Shown here: positions 9,277 through 20,105 of the stretch, piece by piece
How positions within the stretch are numbered: position 1 is the first letter of the stretch
How the letters are laid out: each line of letters opens with the position of its first letter
Source: Alphaproteobacteria bacterium
GTDB taxonomy: Bacteria; Pseudomonadota; Alphaproteobacteria; UBA9219
Assembly (NCBI GenBank): GCA_028866275.1
Contig: JAGWIK010000002.1
Location: 62,001-126,000, forward strand
Direction: 5' to 3'
DNA length: 64,000 nucleotides
Translations under genes and position numbers: made by a program
The notes under the pieces: model-generated
What the model was told of the DNA's origin: nothing
The model's database searches: none
What the model saw: only the letters and a program-made list of their open reading frames with translations

Positions 9277-10782
9277 ATGGATTCCTTTCCCCTGCTTTCC
9301 GTTATCACTTTCCTGCCATTGGCGGGCGCGGTTCTGGTTGCGCTTCTGGCGCGCGGCGGCGATTGCAAAACCGGCGTTAAAATTTCCCTGGGTATCGGCT
9401 TTGTGGCATCGCTGGCCACGCTGGGGCTGTCGGCCTATATGCTGCATTTATTCGATCCGGCGAATACAGCGTTTCAGTTTGTCGAGCGCGCCGTCTGGAT
9501 TCCGGCGTTCAACATCGCCTATATCAAAGGCATTGACGGCATTTCGGTGTGGTTTGTGATGCTGACGGCTTTACTGACGCCGGTCGGATTGTTGTCCATC
9601 ATCGGCGGAGTCAGAACGCGGGCCAAGGAATTCGTCATTGCCTTGCTGGTTTTGGAAACCATGTTGCTGGGCGTTTTTACCTCGCTCGACCTCATCCTGT
9701 TTTATGTGTTTTTCGAAGGCGTCCTGATCCCGATGTTCATTATCGTCGGCGCGTGGGGGCAAACGAAAACGGGCTATGCCGCGTATAAATCGGTGCTTTA
9801 CACATTGCTGGGCTCGCTTCTGATGCTGGTCGCGATTTTCGTTACGGCGCTGAATGCCGGAACGACCGACATGACGGCGTTAATCGGCAATCCCAACCTG
9901 CCGCCGCATATGGCCTTGTGGCTGTTCCTTGCTTTCTTTGTTTCTTTTGCCATTAAAACGCCGATCTGGCCGTTTCATACCTGGTTGCCATATGTTTATG
10001 AGGAAACGCCTGCGGCTTTTGTCGTGATGTCGGGCGTTATGCTGAAAATGGGCAGCTATGGTTTTATCCGCATCGGCGTGCAGATGTTGCCCCATGCCAG
10101 CACGGATTTTGCGCCGCTGGTGATCTGGTTGAGCCTTATCGGCATTGTCTATGCGTCGCTGGCCGCGCTGGCGCAGACTGAAATGAAGCGTGTTATCGCC
10201 TATTCGTCGGTGGCGCATATGGGCTATATCACCCTCGGCATTTTCAGCTTCACCGACCAAGGTTTCGACGGCGCGATGTTCGTGGCGTTGTCGCATAGCC
10301 TCGTTGCCGCCGCGTTGTTTCTGGGCGTCAGCGTTCCCTTCGAACGACTTGGCATCACCAAAACCGCGCGCTATGGCGGCATGGCCAACAACATGCCGCG
10401 TTACGCCGCGTTGTTCATGGTTTTCACGCTGGCCTCGGTCGGATTGCCGGGAACGTCGGGGTTCATCGGCGAATTTTTGACGACGCAGGGAGCCTATCTG
10501 GCCAACAGCTGGTACGGGGTTATCGCGGCCACGGGTATGGTTTTGGGCGCAGCCTATATGCTGGTGCTGTATCGCGGCCTGTTCTTTGGCCCGTCGGACA
10601 AGCCCGATGTCGCCGCGATGAAAGATGTCAATGTGCGCGAAATGGCGATGTTCGCGCCATTGCTGGTTCTGGTTTTGTGGCTGGGTATTCATCCGGCCGA
10701 TTTCCGCCATATCTATGCGCCGACGCTTGATAAGGTCATATCCGACTATCAGGCCCACATTCAGGGTGATACCAATGATTGA
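9277..10782 (+). CDS. nuoM: NADH-quinone oxidoreductase subunit M
   Basis: 501 residues, a second antiporter-like proton-pumping subunit with about 14 helices. LILFYVFFEGVLIPMFIIVG carries the conserved TM5 glutamate, and FHTWLPYVYEETPAAFVVMS and LAQTEMKRVIAYSSVAHMGY are diagnostic for NuoM. Its last 8 bases overlap the nuoN start. Confidence 0.98.
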   Translation: MDSFPLLSVITFLPLAGAVLVALLARGGDCKTGVKISLGIGFVASLATLGLSAYMLHLFDPANTAFQFVERAVWIPAFNIAYIKGIDGISVWFVMLTALLTPVGLLSIIGGVRTRAKEFVIALLVLETMLLGVFTSLDLILFYVFFEGVLIPMFIIVGAWGQTKTGYAAYKSVLYTLLGSLLMLVAIFVTALNAGTTDMTALIGNPNLPPHMALWLFLAFFVSFAIKTPIWPFHTWLPYVYEETPAAFVVMSGVMLKMGSYGFIRIGVQMLPHASTDFAPLVIWLSLIGIVYASLAALAQTEMKRVIAYSSVAHMGYITLGIFSFTDQGFDGAMFVALSHSLVAAALFLGVSVPFERLGITKTARYGGMANNMPRYAALFMVFTLASVGLPGTSGFIGEFLTTQGAYLANSWYGVIAATGMVLGAAYMLVLYRGLFFGPSDKPDVAAMKDVNVREMAMFAPLLVLVLWLGIHPADFRHIYAPTLDKVISDYQAHIQGDTND

Positions 10783-12241
10783 TATCCAGTCGCTGACAAT
10801 CGTGATGCCGGAAATCACGTTAGCCGTCGTGGCTTTTGTCTGCCTGATCGCGGCTGCGGCGTGCGGCCCGCGGGTGACGCGGCATATCGGCGTTCTGGCC
10901 ATCGGCGCTTTTGCCTTGGCGGGCGGGGTGTTGTTCTGCCCCGAACGGTTGAAGCATTTGCTGGACGGCGCCTTGCCGGTGTTCGCTTTCGGCACGCAAT
11001 TCGTCGACGATTCCTTTGGCCGTTTCGGCAAAGCCCTGATTTTAACGGCGGCGTCGCTGTCCGTTTTGCTGTCATGGAGCTATTTCGAAAAAACCGGCGA
11101 TGAAAAACCCGAATACCCCGTTTTGATTATGTTTGCGACGCTGGGCATGATGTTGATGGTGTCGGCGTCGGATTTCATTTCTTTGTATGTCGGCATCGAA
11201 TTGCAAAGTCTTGCGCTTTACGTGCTGGCGGCGTTCAAGCGCGACGACATCCGGTCGAGCGAGGCGGGCTTGAAATATTTCACGCTCGGCGCGCTGTCGT
11301 CGGGGTTGCTGCTGTACGGCATATCGCTGATATACGGCTACACCGGCACGACCGATTTCGTGTCGGTGTCGATCGCCTTGCGCCAGCATATGTTGACCAA
11401 TCCCGGCATTGTTATCGGGATGGTTTTTGTTTGTGCCGCCTTGTCGTTCAAAGTGTCCGGCGTGCCGTTCCATATGTGGGCGCCCGACGTTTACGAAGGC
11501 GCGCCGACCCCCGTTGCGGCGTTCTTTGCCTCGGCGCCAAAAATCGCCGCGCTTATCCTGTTTGCCCGTTTTTTGCTGACGCCGATGCATGCGATGGCCG
11601 GACAATGGCACCAGATCATCGTTTTCGTCGCTCTGGCGTCCATGCTGTGGGGCGCGTTTGCGGGATTGGCGCAAACCAACTTCAAACGGTTGCTGGCTTA
11701 CAGCTCCATCGCCAATATCGGCTTTATTCTCGTGGCCCTGTCTGTCGGCGGGCGCGAGGGGTTGCAGTCGATGCTGGTTTATCTGGCGATTTACGCGCTG
11801 AACACGCTTGGCGCCTTTGCGGTCTTGCTGTGCCTGCGCCGCGACGGCAAGCCGGTTAATGATATTGCCGATTTCGCGGGTCTTGGCAAAACCAATCCGG
11901 GGCTTGCGCTGGCGATGACGGTTTTGATGTTCTCGCTGGCGGGCGTGCCGCCGCTGGCCGGGTTCTTTGCCAAATATTTCGTTCTTCTGGCTGCCGTCGA
12001 TGCCGGCATGTTGCCCGTCGTCGTGATCGGCGTGCTTAGCAGCGTTGTCGGCGCCTTTTACTATCTGAAAATCGTCAAGCTGATATATGTCGACGAACCG
12101 CAAGGCGCGTTTGATCCGTTGCCCGACTGGGGTGTGCGGTCGGTTCTGGCGCTGTCCGCGCTGGCGATGATCGGCATCACGCTGGCTCCGTCGCCATTGC
12201 TGGACGCCACGATGAAGGCCGCGCGCGGTTTCATTGGCTGA
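10775..12241 (+). CDS. nuoN: NADH-quinone oxidoreductase subunit N
   Basis: 488 residues from the ATG at 10775 (MIDIQSLTIVMPE), overlapping nuoM by 8 bases; an upstream in-frame ATG at 10625 lies deep inside nuoM and is rejected. It is the third antiporter-like subunit. LYVGIELQSLALYVLAAFK carries the TM5 glutamate, and FHMWAPDVYEGAPTPVAAFF the conserved channel segment. The final A of its TGA is the first base of the birA ATG. Confidence 0.97.
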   Translation: MIDIQSLTIVMPEITLAVVAFVCLIAAAACGPRVTRHIGVLAIGAFALAGGVLFCPERLKHLLDGALPVFAFGTQFVDDSFGRFGKALILTAASLSVLLSWSYFEKTGDEKPEYPVLIMFATLGMMLMVSASDFISLYVGIELQSLALYVLAAFKRDDIRSSEAGLKYFTLGALSSGLLLYGISLIYGYTGTTDFVSVSIALRQHMLTNPGIVIGMVFVCAALSFKVSGVPFHMWAPDVYEGAPTPVAAFFASAPKIAALILFARFLLTPMHAMAGQWHQIIVFVALASMLWGAFAGLAQTNFKRLLAYSSIANIGFILVALSVGGREGLQSMLVYLAIYALNTLGAFAVLLCLRRDGKPVNDIADFAGLGKTNPGLALAMTVLMFSLAGVPPLAGFFAKYFVLLAAVDAGMLPVVVIGVLSSVVGAFYYLKIVKLIYVDEPQGAFDPLPDWGVRSVLALSALAMIGITLAPSPLLDATMKAARGFIG

Positions 12242-12942
12242 TGCGTTTCGATATCCGGAAATTTGAACAGACGACCAGCACCAACGACGATGCGCGGGTG
12301 GCGGGCGAGGCGGGCGCGCCAGCCGGAACCGTTATCTGGGCCGTGCGCCAAAGCGCGGGCCGCGGGCGACGCGGGCGGCAATGGGAATCGCCCGAAGGCA
12401 ATCTGTATGGTTCGGTCGTGTTGCGCCCCGCCGGAGGACGGTCTGTTTACGGGCTTTACGCCTTCGTCGCCGCGTTGGCCATTTTCGAGACGGTTGCCGG
12501 TTTGTTGCCGGAAGCGAAAATTGAGCTTAAATGGCCCAACGATGTTCTGGCGGGCGGCAAGAAAATCAGCGGCGTCCTGCTGGAATCCGGCGGCGATTTC
12601 CTGATTATGGGCATCGGCATCAATGTCCGCCATTGCCCCGAAAACCCGCTTTACCCCGTTACCAGCCTTGCCGCCGAAATGCCCGCAGCACCGCCGGTCG
12701 AAGATGTCCTGAACCGCCTTCTTGGCCATATCGGCTATTGGGACGATATTTTAACGCGCGAGGGCTTTGCGCCGCTGCGGCAGCGGTGGCTGGCCCATGC
12801 GCGCAAGGGCGCGATGCGCGTCCGGCTGCCGAACGAAGAAATAGCCGGGGAATTTGCCGATCTGGACGAAAACGGCCATTTACACCTGCTTTTGCCCGAC
12901 AAAACCACCCGCGTTATTACCGCCGGCGACGTATTTTTTTGA
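12241..12942 (+). CDS. birA: Biotin--[acetyl-CoA-carboxylase] ligase
   Basis: 233 residues. It makes biotinyl-AMP and transfers biotin to a lysine of biotin-dependent carboxylases. The adenylate-binding loop is [14 protein letters not shown] (about 40-53) and the biotin pocket contains [16 protein letters not shown] (about 97-112). There is no N-terminal DNA-binding domain, so this is the enzyme-only form rather than the E. coli-type repressor. It is fused to the nuo transcript by a TGATG overlap with nuoN, an arrangement common in alphaproteobacteria. Confidence 0.93.
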   Translation: MRFDIRKFEQTTSTNDDARVAGEAGAPAGTVIWAVRQSAGRGRRGRQWESPEGNLYGSVVLRPAGGRSVYGLYAFVAALAIFETVAGLLPEAKIELKWPNDVLAGGKKISGVLLESGGDFLIMGIGINVRHCPENPLYPVTSLAAEMPAAPPVEDVLNRLLGHIGYWDDILTREGFAPLRQRWLAHARKGAMRVRLPNEEIAGEFADLDENGHLHLLLPDKTTRVITAGDVFF

Positions 12943-12968
12943 TATTTTTCTGCGAGTTCGGCTATATA
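12939..12968 (+). promoter_or_regulatory. Candidate promoter for purL
   Basis: TTGATA at 12939-12944 and TATATA at 12963-12968 are separated by 18 bases and overlap the end of birA. A start point near 12975 would leave a short leader holding the CAGGAG ribosome site before the ATG at 12992. This is a motif match only. Confidence 0.35.
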
Positions 12969-12991
12969 GAAGCCCTCATACAGGAGCCTCG

Positions 12992-15199
12992 ATGACCAAC
13001 GCCGTCCGTAAAATTTCCGAAGAAAAAACCGGCCTCGACCAATTGCTGGCCGAACATGGCATGTCGCGTGATGAATATGCCGTGCTGCTCAAGGTGCTGG
13101 GGCGCGAACCGACGCTGGCCGAATTCGGCATCGCTTCGGCAATGTGGTCGGAACATTGTTCGTACAAATCGACGCGCGTGCATCTGAAGACTTTGCCGAC
13201 CACGGGCCCGCAGGTCATTTGCGGCCCCGGCGAAAATGCCGGCGTTATCGACATCGGCGACGGCCAGGCCGCGATTTTCAAAATGGAAAGCCATAATCAC
13301 CCGTCCTATATCGAACCGTATCAGGGCGCGGCGACGGGCGTGGGCGGCATTCTGCGCGACGTTTTCACGATGGGCGCGCGGCCCGTGGCCAACCTTAACG
13401 CGTTGCGCTTCGGCGATCCGTCGCATCCCAAAACCAAATCGCTGGTCGCCGGCGTCGTCGCGGGCATCGGCGGTTATGGCAATTGCGTCGGCGTGCCCAC
13501 CGTGGGCGGCGAAACCAATTTCCATGCCAGCTATAACGGAAACTGTCTGGTCAACGCCATGACCGTCGGCGTCGCCGACGCGAACAAGATTTTCTATTCC
13601 AAGGCCGCGGGCGTCGGTAACCCCGTGGTCTATGTCGGGTCGAAAACGGGCCGCGACGGCATCAAGGGCGCCAGCATGTCGTCCGGCGAATTCAACGAGG
13701 ATTCCGAAAGCAAACGCCCGACGGTGCAGGTCGGCGACCCGTTCGTCGAAAAACTGGTGATGGAAGCGTGCCTCGAACTGATGGCGACCGACGCCATCGT
13801 GTCGATACAGGATATGGGGGCGGCGGGTCTGACATCCTCGGCGGTTGAAATGGCGTCGAAAGGCGGGCTTGGCATCGAATTGAATCTCGACAAGGTTCCG
13901 CTGCGCGAATCCGGCATGTCGGCCTATGAAATCATGCTGTCCGAAAGTCAGGAACGTATGTTGATGGTTCTGAAACCCGGATGCGAGGCCGAGGCTGAAA
14001 AGATCTTCCACAAATGGGAACTCGACTTCGCCGTGATCGGCAAATTGACCGACACCGGCCGTCTGGTCTGCACCCGTTTCGGCAAGACGGAAATCGACAT
14101 CGAAGTCGAACCTTTGGTCGAGCAGTCGCCGGTTTATCACCGTCCGTGGGAACCGACGCCGCTGCAACCCGTCATTGATGCCGCGCAATATCCGTTGCCG
14201 TCGGGCGAAACGGCGTTGAGCGTTTTACAAAAACTGGTGGCGACGCCCGATTTATGTTCGCGCCGCTGGATATGGGAACAATATGACAGCCTTGTGCGCG
14301 CCAACACTGCGCAAGGGCCGGGGGGCGATGCGGCGGTCGTACGCATCGACGGCGGCGACAAAGCCTTGGCCATGTCGGTTGACGTTACGCCGCGTTATTG
14401 CGCCGCCGACCCCGTCATGGGCGGTATGCAGGCGGTTGTGGAAACATGGCGCAATATCTGCGCCGTCGGCGCGAAACCGCTGGCGATTACCGACAACATG
14501 AATTTCGGCAATCCTGAAAAACCGCGCATTATGGGGCAGTTCGTCGGCGCGGTTCAGGGAATACGCGAAGCCTGTCTCGCGCTCGACTATCCCGTCGTGT
14601 CGGGTAATTGCAGCCTTTACAACGAAACCAGCGGCAATCCTATTCTGCCTGCGCCCGCCATCGGCGGCGTCGGCCTGATGCCGGATGTTTCCAAAACCGT
14701 GGGCATCGCGTTCCGTGGCGACGGCGAGACCATTCTGGTTATCGGCGATACCAAAGGCCATATCGGCCAGTCGCTTTATTTGCGCGAAATTTTCGGCAAG
14801 GAAGAAGGCGCGCCGCCGCCGGTTGATCTGGCCGCCGAACGCAAACATGGCGAATTTGTCCGCGCCCTGATCGGTGAACGGCTTATCTCATCCTGCCACG
14901 ATGTTTCCGACGGCGGGTTGTTGGTCGCGGTCGCCGAAATGGCGATGGCATCAGGCATCGGGTGCGCGATCGGGCAGGGTGGCGACGCCGCTTTCTGGTT
15001 CGGCGAAGACCAAGCCCGTTATGTTATCGCCACGAAGAATGCAGATGCCGTTATGGCGAAAGCCAAGGAAGCGGGCGTTCCCGTTTTCGTTCTCGGCAAA
15101 ACCGGCGGCGTGGATATTGTGTTGCCGGGCGATGTCAAGGTGGCCGTTGCGGCTTTGCGCGGCGCGCATGAAGCGTGGCTGCCTGAATTTATGAATTAA
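12992..15199 (+). CDS. purL: Phosphoribosylformylglycinamidine synthase subunit PurL
   Basis: 735 residues, the size of the short PurL that works with separate PurS and PurQ. It catalyses the ATP-dependent conversion of FGAR to FGAM in purine synthesis. The start is ATG 12992 with CAGGAG 7 bases upstream; a longer frame into birA is rejected. Motifs seen: WSEHCSYKS (about 52-60, catalytic His), [20 protein letters not shown] (98 onward) and the second AIRS-like half with [11 protein letters not shown]. No purS, purQ or purC is present nearby. Confidence 0.97.
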   Translation: MTNAVRKISEEKTGLDQLLAEHGMSRDEYAVLLKVLGREPTLAEFGIASAMWSEHCSYKSTRVHLKTLPTTGPQVICGPGENAGVIDIGDGQAAIFKMESHNHPSYIEPYQGAATGVGGILRDVFTMGARPVANLNALRFGDPSHPKTKSLVAGVVAGIGGYGNCVGVPTVGGETNFHASYNGNCLVNAMTVGVADANKIFYSKAAGVGNPVVYVGSKTGRDGIKGASMSSGEFNEDSESKRPTVQVGDPFVEKLVMEACLELMATDAIVSIQDMGAAGLTSSAVEMASKGGLGIELNLDKVPLRESGMSAYEIMLSESQERMLMVLKPGCEAEAEKIFHKWELDFAVIGKLTDTGRLVCTRFGKTEIDIEVEPLVEQSPVYHRPWEPTPLQPVIDAAQYPLPSGETALSVLQKLVATPDLCSRRWIWEQYDSLVRANTAQGPGGDAAVVRIDGGDKALAMSVDVTPRYCAADPVMGGMQAVVETWRNICAVGAKPLAITDNMNFGNPEKPRIMGQFVGAVQGIREACLALDYPVVSGNCSLYNETSGNPILPAPAIGGVGLMPDVSKTVGIAFRGDGETILVIGDTKGHIGQSLYLREIFGKEEGAPPPVDLAAERKHGEFVRALIGERLISSCHDVSDGGLLVAVAEMAMASGIGCAIGQGGDAAFWFGEDQARYVIATKNADAVMAKAKEAGVPVFVLGKTGGVDIVLPGDVKVAVAALRGAHEAWLPEFMN

Positions 15200-15213
15200 G
15201 ATAGGATATTCCC

Positions 15214-15453
15214 ATGCCGATGAACGCTGATGAAATTATCCGCCTGATCAAGGAAGCCTTGCCCGATGCCGCGGTCGAGATCAAAGACCTGCGCGGCGAC
15301 GGCGATCATTATCAGGCCTATGTCGAAAGCCGCGAATTCGTCGGCAAGACGCGGGTTCAGCAGCACCAGATGGTTTATGCGGCGCTACAGGGGCGTGTCG
15401 GCGGCGTATTACATGCGCTGGCGCTCAGCACCGCGATACCGGCCAAGGCGTAA
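15214..15453 (+). CDS. BolA/IbaG-family protein
   Basis: 79 residues, the compact BolA fold. The helix-turn region ending KTRVQQHQMVYAALQGRVGG carries the conserved histidine that binds a shared 2Fe-2S cluster with a monothiol glutaredoxin in this family. In many alphaproteobacteria purL is followed by bolA and then grxD; here grxD is absent and a - strand membrane gene follows. An AGGA ribosome site lies about 6 bases upstream. A role in Fe-S trafficking is inferred from the family. Confidence 0.88.
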   Translation: MPMNADEIIRLIKEALPDAAVEIKDLRGDGDHYQAYVESREFVGKTRVQQHQMVYAALQGRVGGVLHALALSTAIPAKA

Positions 15454-15458
15454 ACGCG

Positions 15459-15653
15459 CTATTGCGTCGTGCAACTGCCCCATTGGGTCAGGCCGGCCTG
15501 TGCCGATTTGTCGCAGACCAGCGGTTTTTCTTTGGGCGAGTTCATCAGCATCCAGATAATCCCCGCCGTGGCGGCAATAATAAAAACCCATTTCAGAATA
15601 GGGGGCTTGTTATCCGAATTGGTCGAGGCGTTTGAGGGAGGCGGGATTGGCAT
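15459..15653 (-). CDS. Small single-pass membrane protein, unknown
   Basis: 64 residues. The N-terminus is polar and proline-rich (MPIPPPSNASTNSDN), then one membrane helix (about 20-38, ILKWVFIIAATAGIIWMLM), then a short tail with two cysteines (LVCDKSAQAGLTQWGSC). A GAGG lies 8 bases before the ATG. I do not recognise it. It converges on the bolA gene with a 5-base gap. The two cysteines after the helix could form a disulfide if the tail is periplasmic. Confidence 0.55.
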   Translation of the reverse strand: MPIPPPSNASTNSDNKPPILKWVFIIAATAGIIWMLMNSPKEKPLVCDKSAQAGLTQWGSCTTQ

Positions 15654-15916
15654 GACAGCCTCATGGATAGGTATGCGGCATTAAAGGCAACCCCCGTTTG
15701 GCCTGTCAAGGGCCGGCATTGAGGGGGCTTGCATTAAAGATGGCGCGGTAGCCGGGGCGAAAAGTCGGTCGGATTTATGAATTTGAACCCTCGACTTCGC
15801 GTTTTTATCTGATATAAAGCCCAGCCTTTGGAAATTCGACCGGCTGCAAAAGTTTCTGCGGCAAATGGCGTTTTTGCTTGATTGAAAAGACAAAAACCCA
15901 TTATTTATCAAGGGAC

Positions 15917-16006
15917 GGAGAGGTGGCAGAGCGGTTGAATGCGGCGGTCTCGAAAACCGTTAAAGGTGCAAGCCTTTCGGGGGTTCGAATCCCCCCCTCT
16001 CCGCCA
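15917..16006 (+). tRNA. tRNA-Ser (anticodon CGA)
   Basis: A 90-base class II tRNA. The acceptor stem GGAGAGG pairs with CCTCTCC, then discriminator G and encoded CCA. The anticodon loop CTCGAAA gives CGA. A long variable arm (TAAAGGTGCAAGCCTTT) identifies serine. The T arm reads GGGGGTTCGAATCCCCC. It reads UCG codons. The gene downstream is AT-richer than the rest of the window and repeat-flanked. Confidence 0.97.
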
Positions 16007-16048
16007 TGGTTTCTTGAAGAGAAATCGATAAGATAATGCCTTCAACCA

Positions 16049-16071
16049 AATAGATTTGAGAACACTTTTTT
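16049..16071 (+). repeat. Left copy of imperfect direct repeat around HAD gene
   Basis: 23 bases beginning AATAGATTTGAGAACAC and ending in a T run. The partner is at 16859-16881; 20 of 23 positions match. The two copies bracket the HAD phosphatase gene, 810 bases apart. Confidence 0.6.
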
Positions 16072-16125
16072 TATTCATGTGCTCCTTGTCTGTAAATAGA
16101 CAGCAAATAAAACAAGGTTTTATTG

Positions 16126-16863
16126 ATGCTTAACAAATTGGCAGATGCCATTTCGAAATCGCGCTTCGTGGTCTTCGACAATGATGGCGTAACTTACAGG
16201 ATAACGCCGGAAATGATGCAGGCATGCAGCCACGCTGCAGCCCTCGCCACGCAAAAATTCGTACCGGGACTTTCCTATGAAAATGCAAAAGCATTATGTC
16301 AGGGGTATTACAGAAAGTACCATTCGAGTACTTATGGCTTGGTGATCGATTATGGAGTCGATCACGCTGAAGTACATGACATTTATCACAAGCTGGTTGA
16401 TGAACGCCATGTGCCGAAAGACGACGTTTTACCGGAGTTGTTTGAGTCTTTCATTCTGCCGAGAGCTCTGCTGACGAATGGCAGCCGCGACTGGACAAAC
16501 CGGGTGCTGAACCGATTAAGATTGCGGGCGTACTTTCCTGATCACTCAATCTATCCTTTTGAGGATGTCGACTATCAGCGTAAGGCTGCTTCCGAAAAGC
16601 CCTTCCGGCACGTTCTTGATCGCGAAGGTTTCTGCGCATCCGATTCGATAATGGTCGAAGACACTCCGGGGAATTTGATACATGCGAAAAAGATTGGAAT
16701 GAAAACAGTTTTGGTATCGGATGAAACGATCGGCCCTTTTTCACAATTTGACCACATTGATTTCACTGTGCCAAACATAAGAACGTTTTTACGATTGATG
16801 GGTAATAGGTCGTCTATTGAACACCAAGCAATTCCTGTCCAACCGTCCAATTCGATAAAATAG
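16126..16863 (+). CDS. HAD-family phosphatase, pyrimidine-nucleotidase-like
   Basis: 245 residues from ATG 16126 (AAGG 8 bases upstream); a TTG directly before it is less likely. All four HAD motifs are present: I, VVFDNDGVTY (D18, D20); II, LLTNGS (T117, N118); III, K158 in SEKPFR; IV, MVEDTPGN (E178, D179). A helical cap lies between I and II. It resembles subfamily IA phosphatases such as yeast-type pyrimidine 5'-nucleotidases; the substrate is not visible. Its base composition is AT-richer than its neighbours, it follows a tRNA gene and it is flanked by a direct repeat, so lateral acquisition is plausible. Confidence 0.85.
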   Translation: MLNKLADAISKSRFVVFDNDGVTYRITPEMMQACSHAAALATQKFVPGLSYENAKALCQGYYRKYHSSTYGLVIDYGVDHAEVHDIYHKLVDERHVPKDDVLPELFESFILPRALLTNGSRDWTNRVLNRLRLRAYFPDHSIYPFEDVDYQRKAASEKPFRHVLDREGFCASDSIMVEDTPGNLIHAKKIGMKTVLVSDETIGPFSQFDHIDFTVPNIRTFLRLMGNRSSIEHQAIPVQPSNSIK

Positions 16864-16881
16864 ATCCGAGATCACTTTTTT
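16859..16881 (+). repeat. Right copy of imperfect direct repeat around HAD gene
   Basis: 23 bases beginning AATAGATCCGAGATCAC and overlapping the stop codon of the HAD gene. It matches 16049-16071 at 20 of 23 positions, including the T run at the end. Confidence 0.6.
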
Positions 16882-16937
16882 AAAATAAGCACTAACCTCC
16901 ATCAGTGCACCGCCATTACGGCTCAGGCGTTATCGCC

Positions 16938-17966
<1,029 letters not shown>

Positions 17967-18122
17967 TTACCCGGTAGCTAATAGGGTATTTACTTGGATT
18001 GAAAAAGCTTTTCTTTCTGCAGGGGCGAGAGATCGTCCGGATGTTAATCCTTTATCAATAATAATTTCATAGCGATAGATGGTTAACGCTCCTATCCCTC
18101 CTTCCTGCATCATAGGTTCTTT

Positions 18123-20057
18123 ATGCGCATTCAAGACATGTCCCTGTCGGCAAAGCTCGGCGCTTCCATTGCCATTTCGTTGTTTCCCGTGGCGTTGCTG
18201 ATTTATTTCGTCATTAGCGAAAAAGATGGGGCTATTTCCTTTGCGCAGAAGGAAATTGCCGGCGTCGAGTATTTGCGCGCCCTGCAAGACGGTTTTGCCG
18301 TCGCGACGGCAATCGATTTCGACAAGGCGGCAGCCAGCGCCGCCGCCGCGCGCATACAACAGGCTGAAATTGCCGATGCAGGCATTATGGGGCTGACCGA
18401 TAAAACAAACACATCCGTGGCTGCGCTTGCGGCCGGCAATGCCGCCGATGCCGATGCCGCGCTGGCCGATGAGATCAGCGCCGCGTCCGATAATTCCAAC
18501 ATTACGCTTGACCCTGATAATGACGCCTATTTCGTCGGCGATATGCTGGTTAATCAAGGTGAGGGGATTTTACAGAAAACATCCGATCTTGTCGCCGCCG
18601 CGCAAATTCTGCAAAAGGGCAAAACGGACGATGCCGAGATGGCCTTTGCCACCGCGCGTGACGAGCTGGCCACGATGGCGGGGAATTATGCGGCCGATCT
18701 GGCCAAGTCCATTAAAGGCAATGCCGACGGCCAATTGAAAGGCAACATCAATGCCGTTGCCAGCGCCGTGGGAGCAGCGACAGACAAATTGTCGGCAGCG
18801 GCCAAGGCCAATGATTATACCGCCGTCATCGCGACGGCACCCGATGTTATGTCATCCGTCAATGCGGCGTTTCCCCATCTCGACGATGAAATGGATCGTT
18901 TGTTGAAGGCGCGTATTGCCGGATTCCGCGATACGATTATCAGCCGTACGGCGATTTCGTTATTTTTTGCTGTTTTGGGCATGATTATTTGCTGGGTGGT
19001 GGTGCGGTCCGTTACCCGCCCCATCGGGATGATCATTCAGGCGATGGATGGAATTAGCGGCGGCAATTTGAACGTCTTCATTCCCCACGATGACCGGCGC
19101 GACGAGATAGGGCGGCTTATCGATGCGACGAAGGCGTTTCGCGAAGCGGCCGCGAAAGCCGCCAAGGCCAAGGAGGTGGAAGACGCGCGCGTTGCGGCAG
19201 ACAGCAAGCGGGCGGCAAAGCTGGTCACGCTTAACGAGGCCTTTAGTTCGTCCGTCAAGCAATCGCTGGGCGAATTAGGCGTTGCCGTAAAAACCGTAAC
19301 CGCGGCAACCGCGGCTATCGCGCATGATTCTGAGGAAGAGTCGTCGCAGGCTTCCGCGATTGCGGCGGCGGCACAGCAGGCGTCGGCCAATGTGCAAACC
19401 GTCGCGGCGGCGTCCGAGGAATTATCGGCATCCATTCGGGAAATCGCGGCACGCGTTCAGGAAGCCGGCGCGATCACCGGCAAAGCGACCGAGGAAACGC
19501 GGCAGGCCCGCGAGCTGGTTGGCAGCCTGTCCGAAGCGACGGTTAAAATCGGCGTGGTCATCAATCTTATCACTGAAATTGCCAGCCAGACAAACCTGCT
19601 GGCGCTCAACGCCACGATTGAAGCCGCCCGCGCGGGCGAAGCGGGCAAGGGATTCGCGGTGGTGGCGTCCGAGGTCAAGACTCTTGCCAACCAGACGTCG
19701 CACGCGACCGAGGACATCACCGATCATATTCAGGCGATTCAGGGCGCGGTTAAAAGCGTTATCGATGCCATCAATGTTATCGAAAACACGATCGGCAAGG
19801 TCAACGGCATATCCGGCACAATTGCCAGCGCTATTGAAGAGCAGGGGGCTGCGACTCAGGAAATCGCCCGAAACGTTCAGGAAGCAGCGACAGGAACGGC
19901 AGATGTTACGGCCAGCATCACGCGCATTGCAGGCATGATCGAAACGACAAAAAACGCCTGCCAGGACGTGCTTGTTTCCGTCAATCATCTTGAAAACGAA
20001 AGCCAGAAATTGGGTGACGATGTCGGGATGTACATTGCCAATGTGTCGTCCGTATAG
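18123..20057 (+). CDS. Methyl-accepting chemotaxis protein
   Basis: 644 residues. Order: a first membrane helix (about 13-32, [18 protein letters not shown]); a helical, alanine-rich periplasmic sensor domain to about 275; a second helix (about 277-297, [18 protein letters not shown]); a HAMP domain (about 298-350, [12 protein letters not shown]); then the cytoplasmic signalling rod with the hairpin tip near 489 ([20 protein letters not shown]) that contacts CheA/CheW. The ligand is unknown. There is no C-terminal CheR pentapeptide. No che genes are nearby, so it is a stand-alone receptor. AGG lies 7 bases before the ATG. Confidence 0.95.
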   Translation: MRIQDMSLSAKLGASIAISLFPVALLIYFVISEKDGAISFAQKEIAGVEYLRALQDGFAVATAIDFDKAAASAAAARIQQAEIADAGIMGLTDKTNTSVAALAAGNAADADAALADEISAASDNSNITLDPDNDAYFVGDMLVNQGEGILQKTSDLVAAAQILQKGKTDDAEMAFATARDELATMAGNYAADLAKSIKGNADGQLKGNINAVASAVGAATDKLSAAAKANDYTAVIATAPDVMSSVNAAFPHLDDEMDRLLKARIAGFRDTIISRTAISLFFAVLGMIICWVVVRSVTRPIGMIIQAMDGISGGNLNVFIPHDDRRDEIGRLIDATKAFREAAAKAAKAKEVEDARVAADSKRAAKLVTLNEAFSSSVKQSLGELGVAVKTVTAATAAIAHDSEEESSQASAIAAAAQQASANVQTVAAASEELSASIREIAARVQEAGAITGKATEETRQARELVGSLSEATVKIGVVINLITEIASQTNLLALNATIEAARAGEAGKGFAVVASEVKTLANQTSHATEDITDHIQAIQGAVKSVIDAINVIENTIGKVNGISGTIASAIEEQGAATQEIARNVQEAATGTADVTASITRIAGMIETTKNACQDVLVSVNHLENESQKLGDDVGMYIANVSSV

Positions 20058-20105
20058 GCGTCAATTAAACTTTCAGCGCATCGCCAACTTCTTGCAGGTT
20101 CATTT

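Noticed and set aside
15681-15911. 76-codon frame on the - strand before tRNA-Ser
   Set aside because: No ribosome site, no motif, unusual composition; treated as non-coding.
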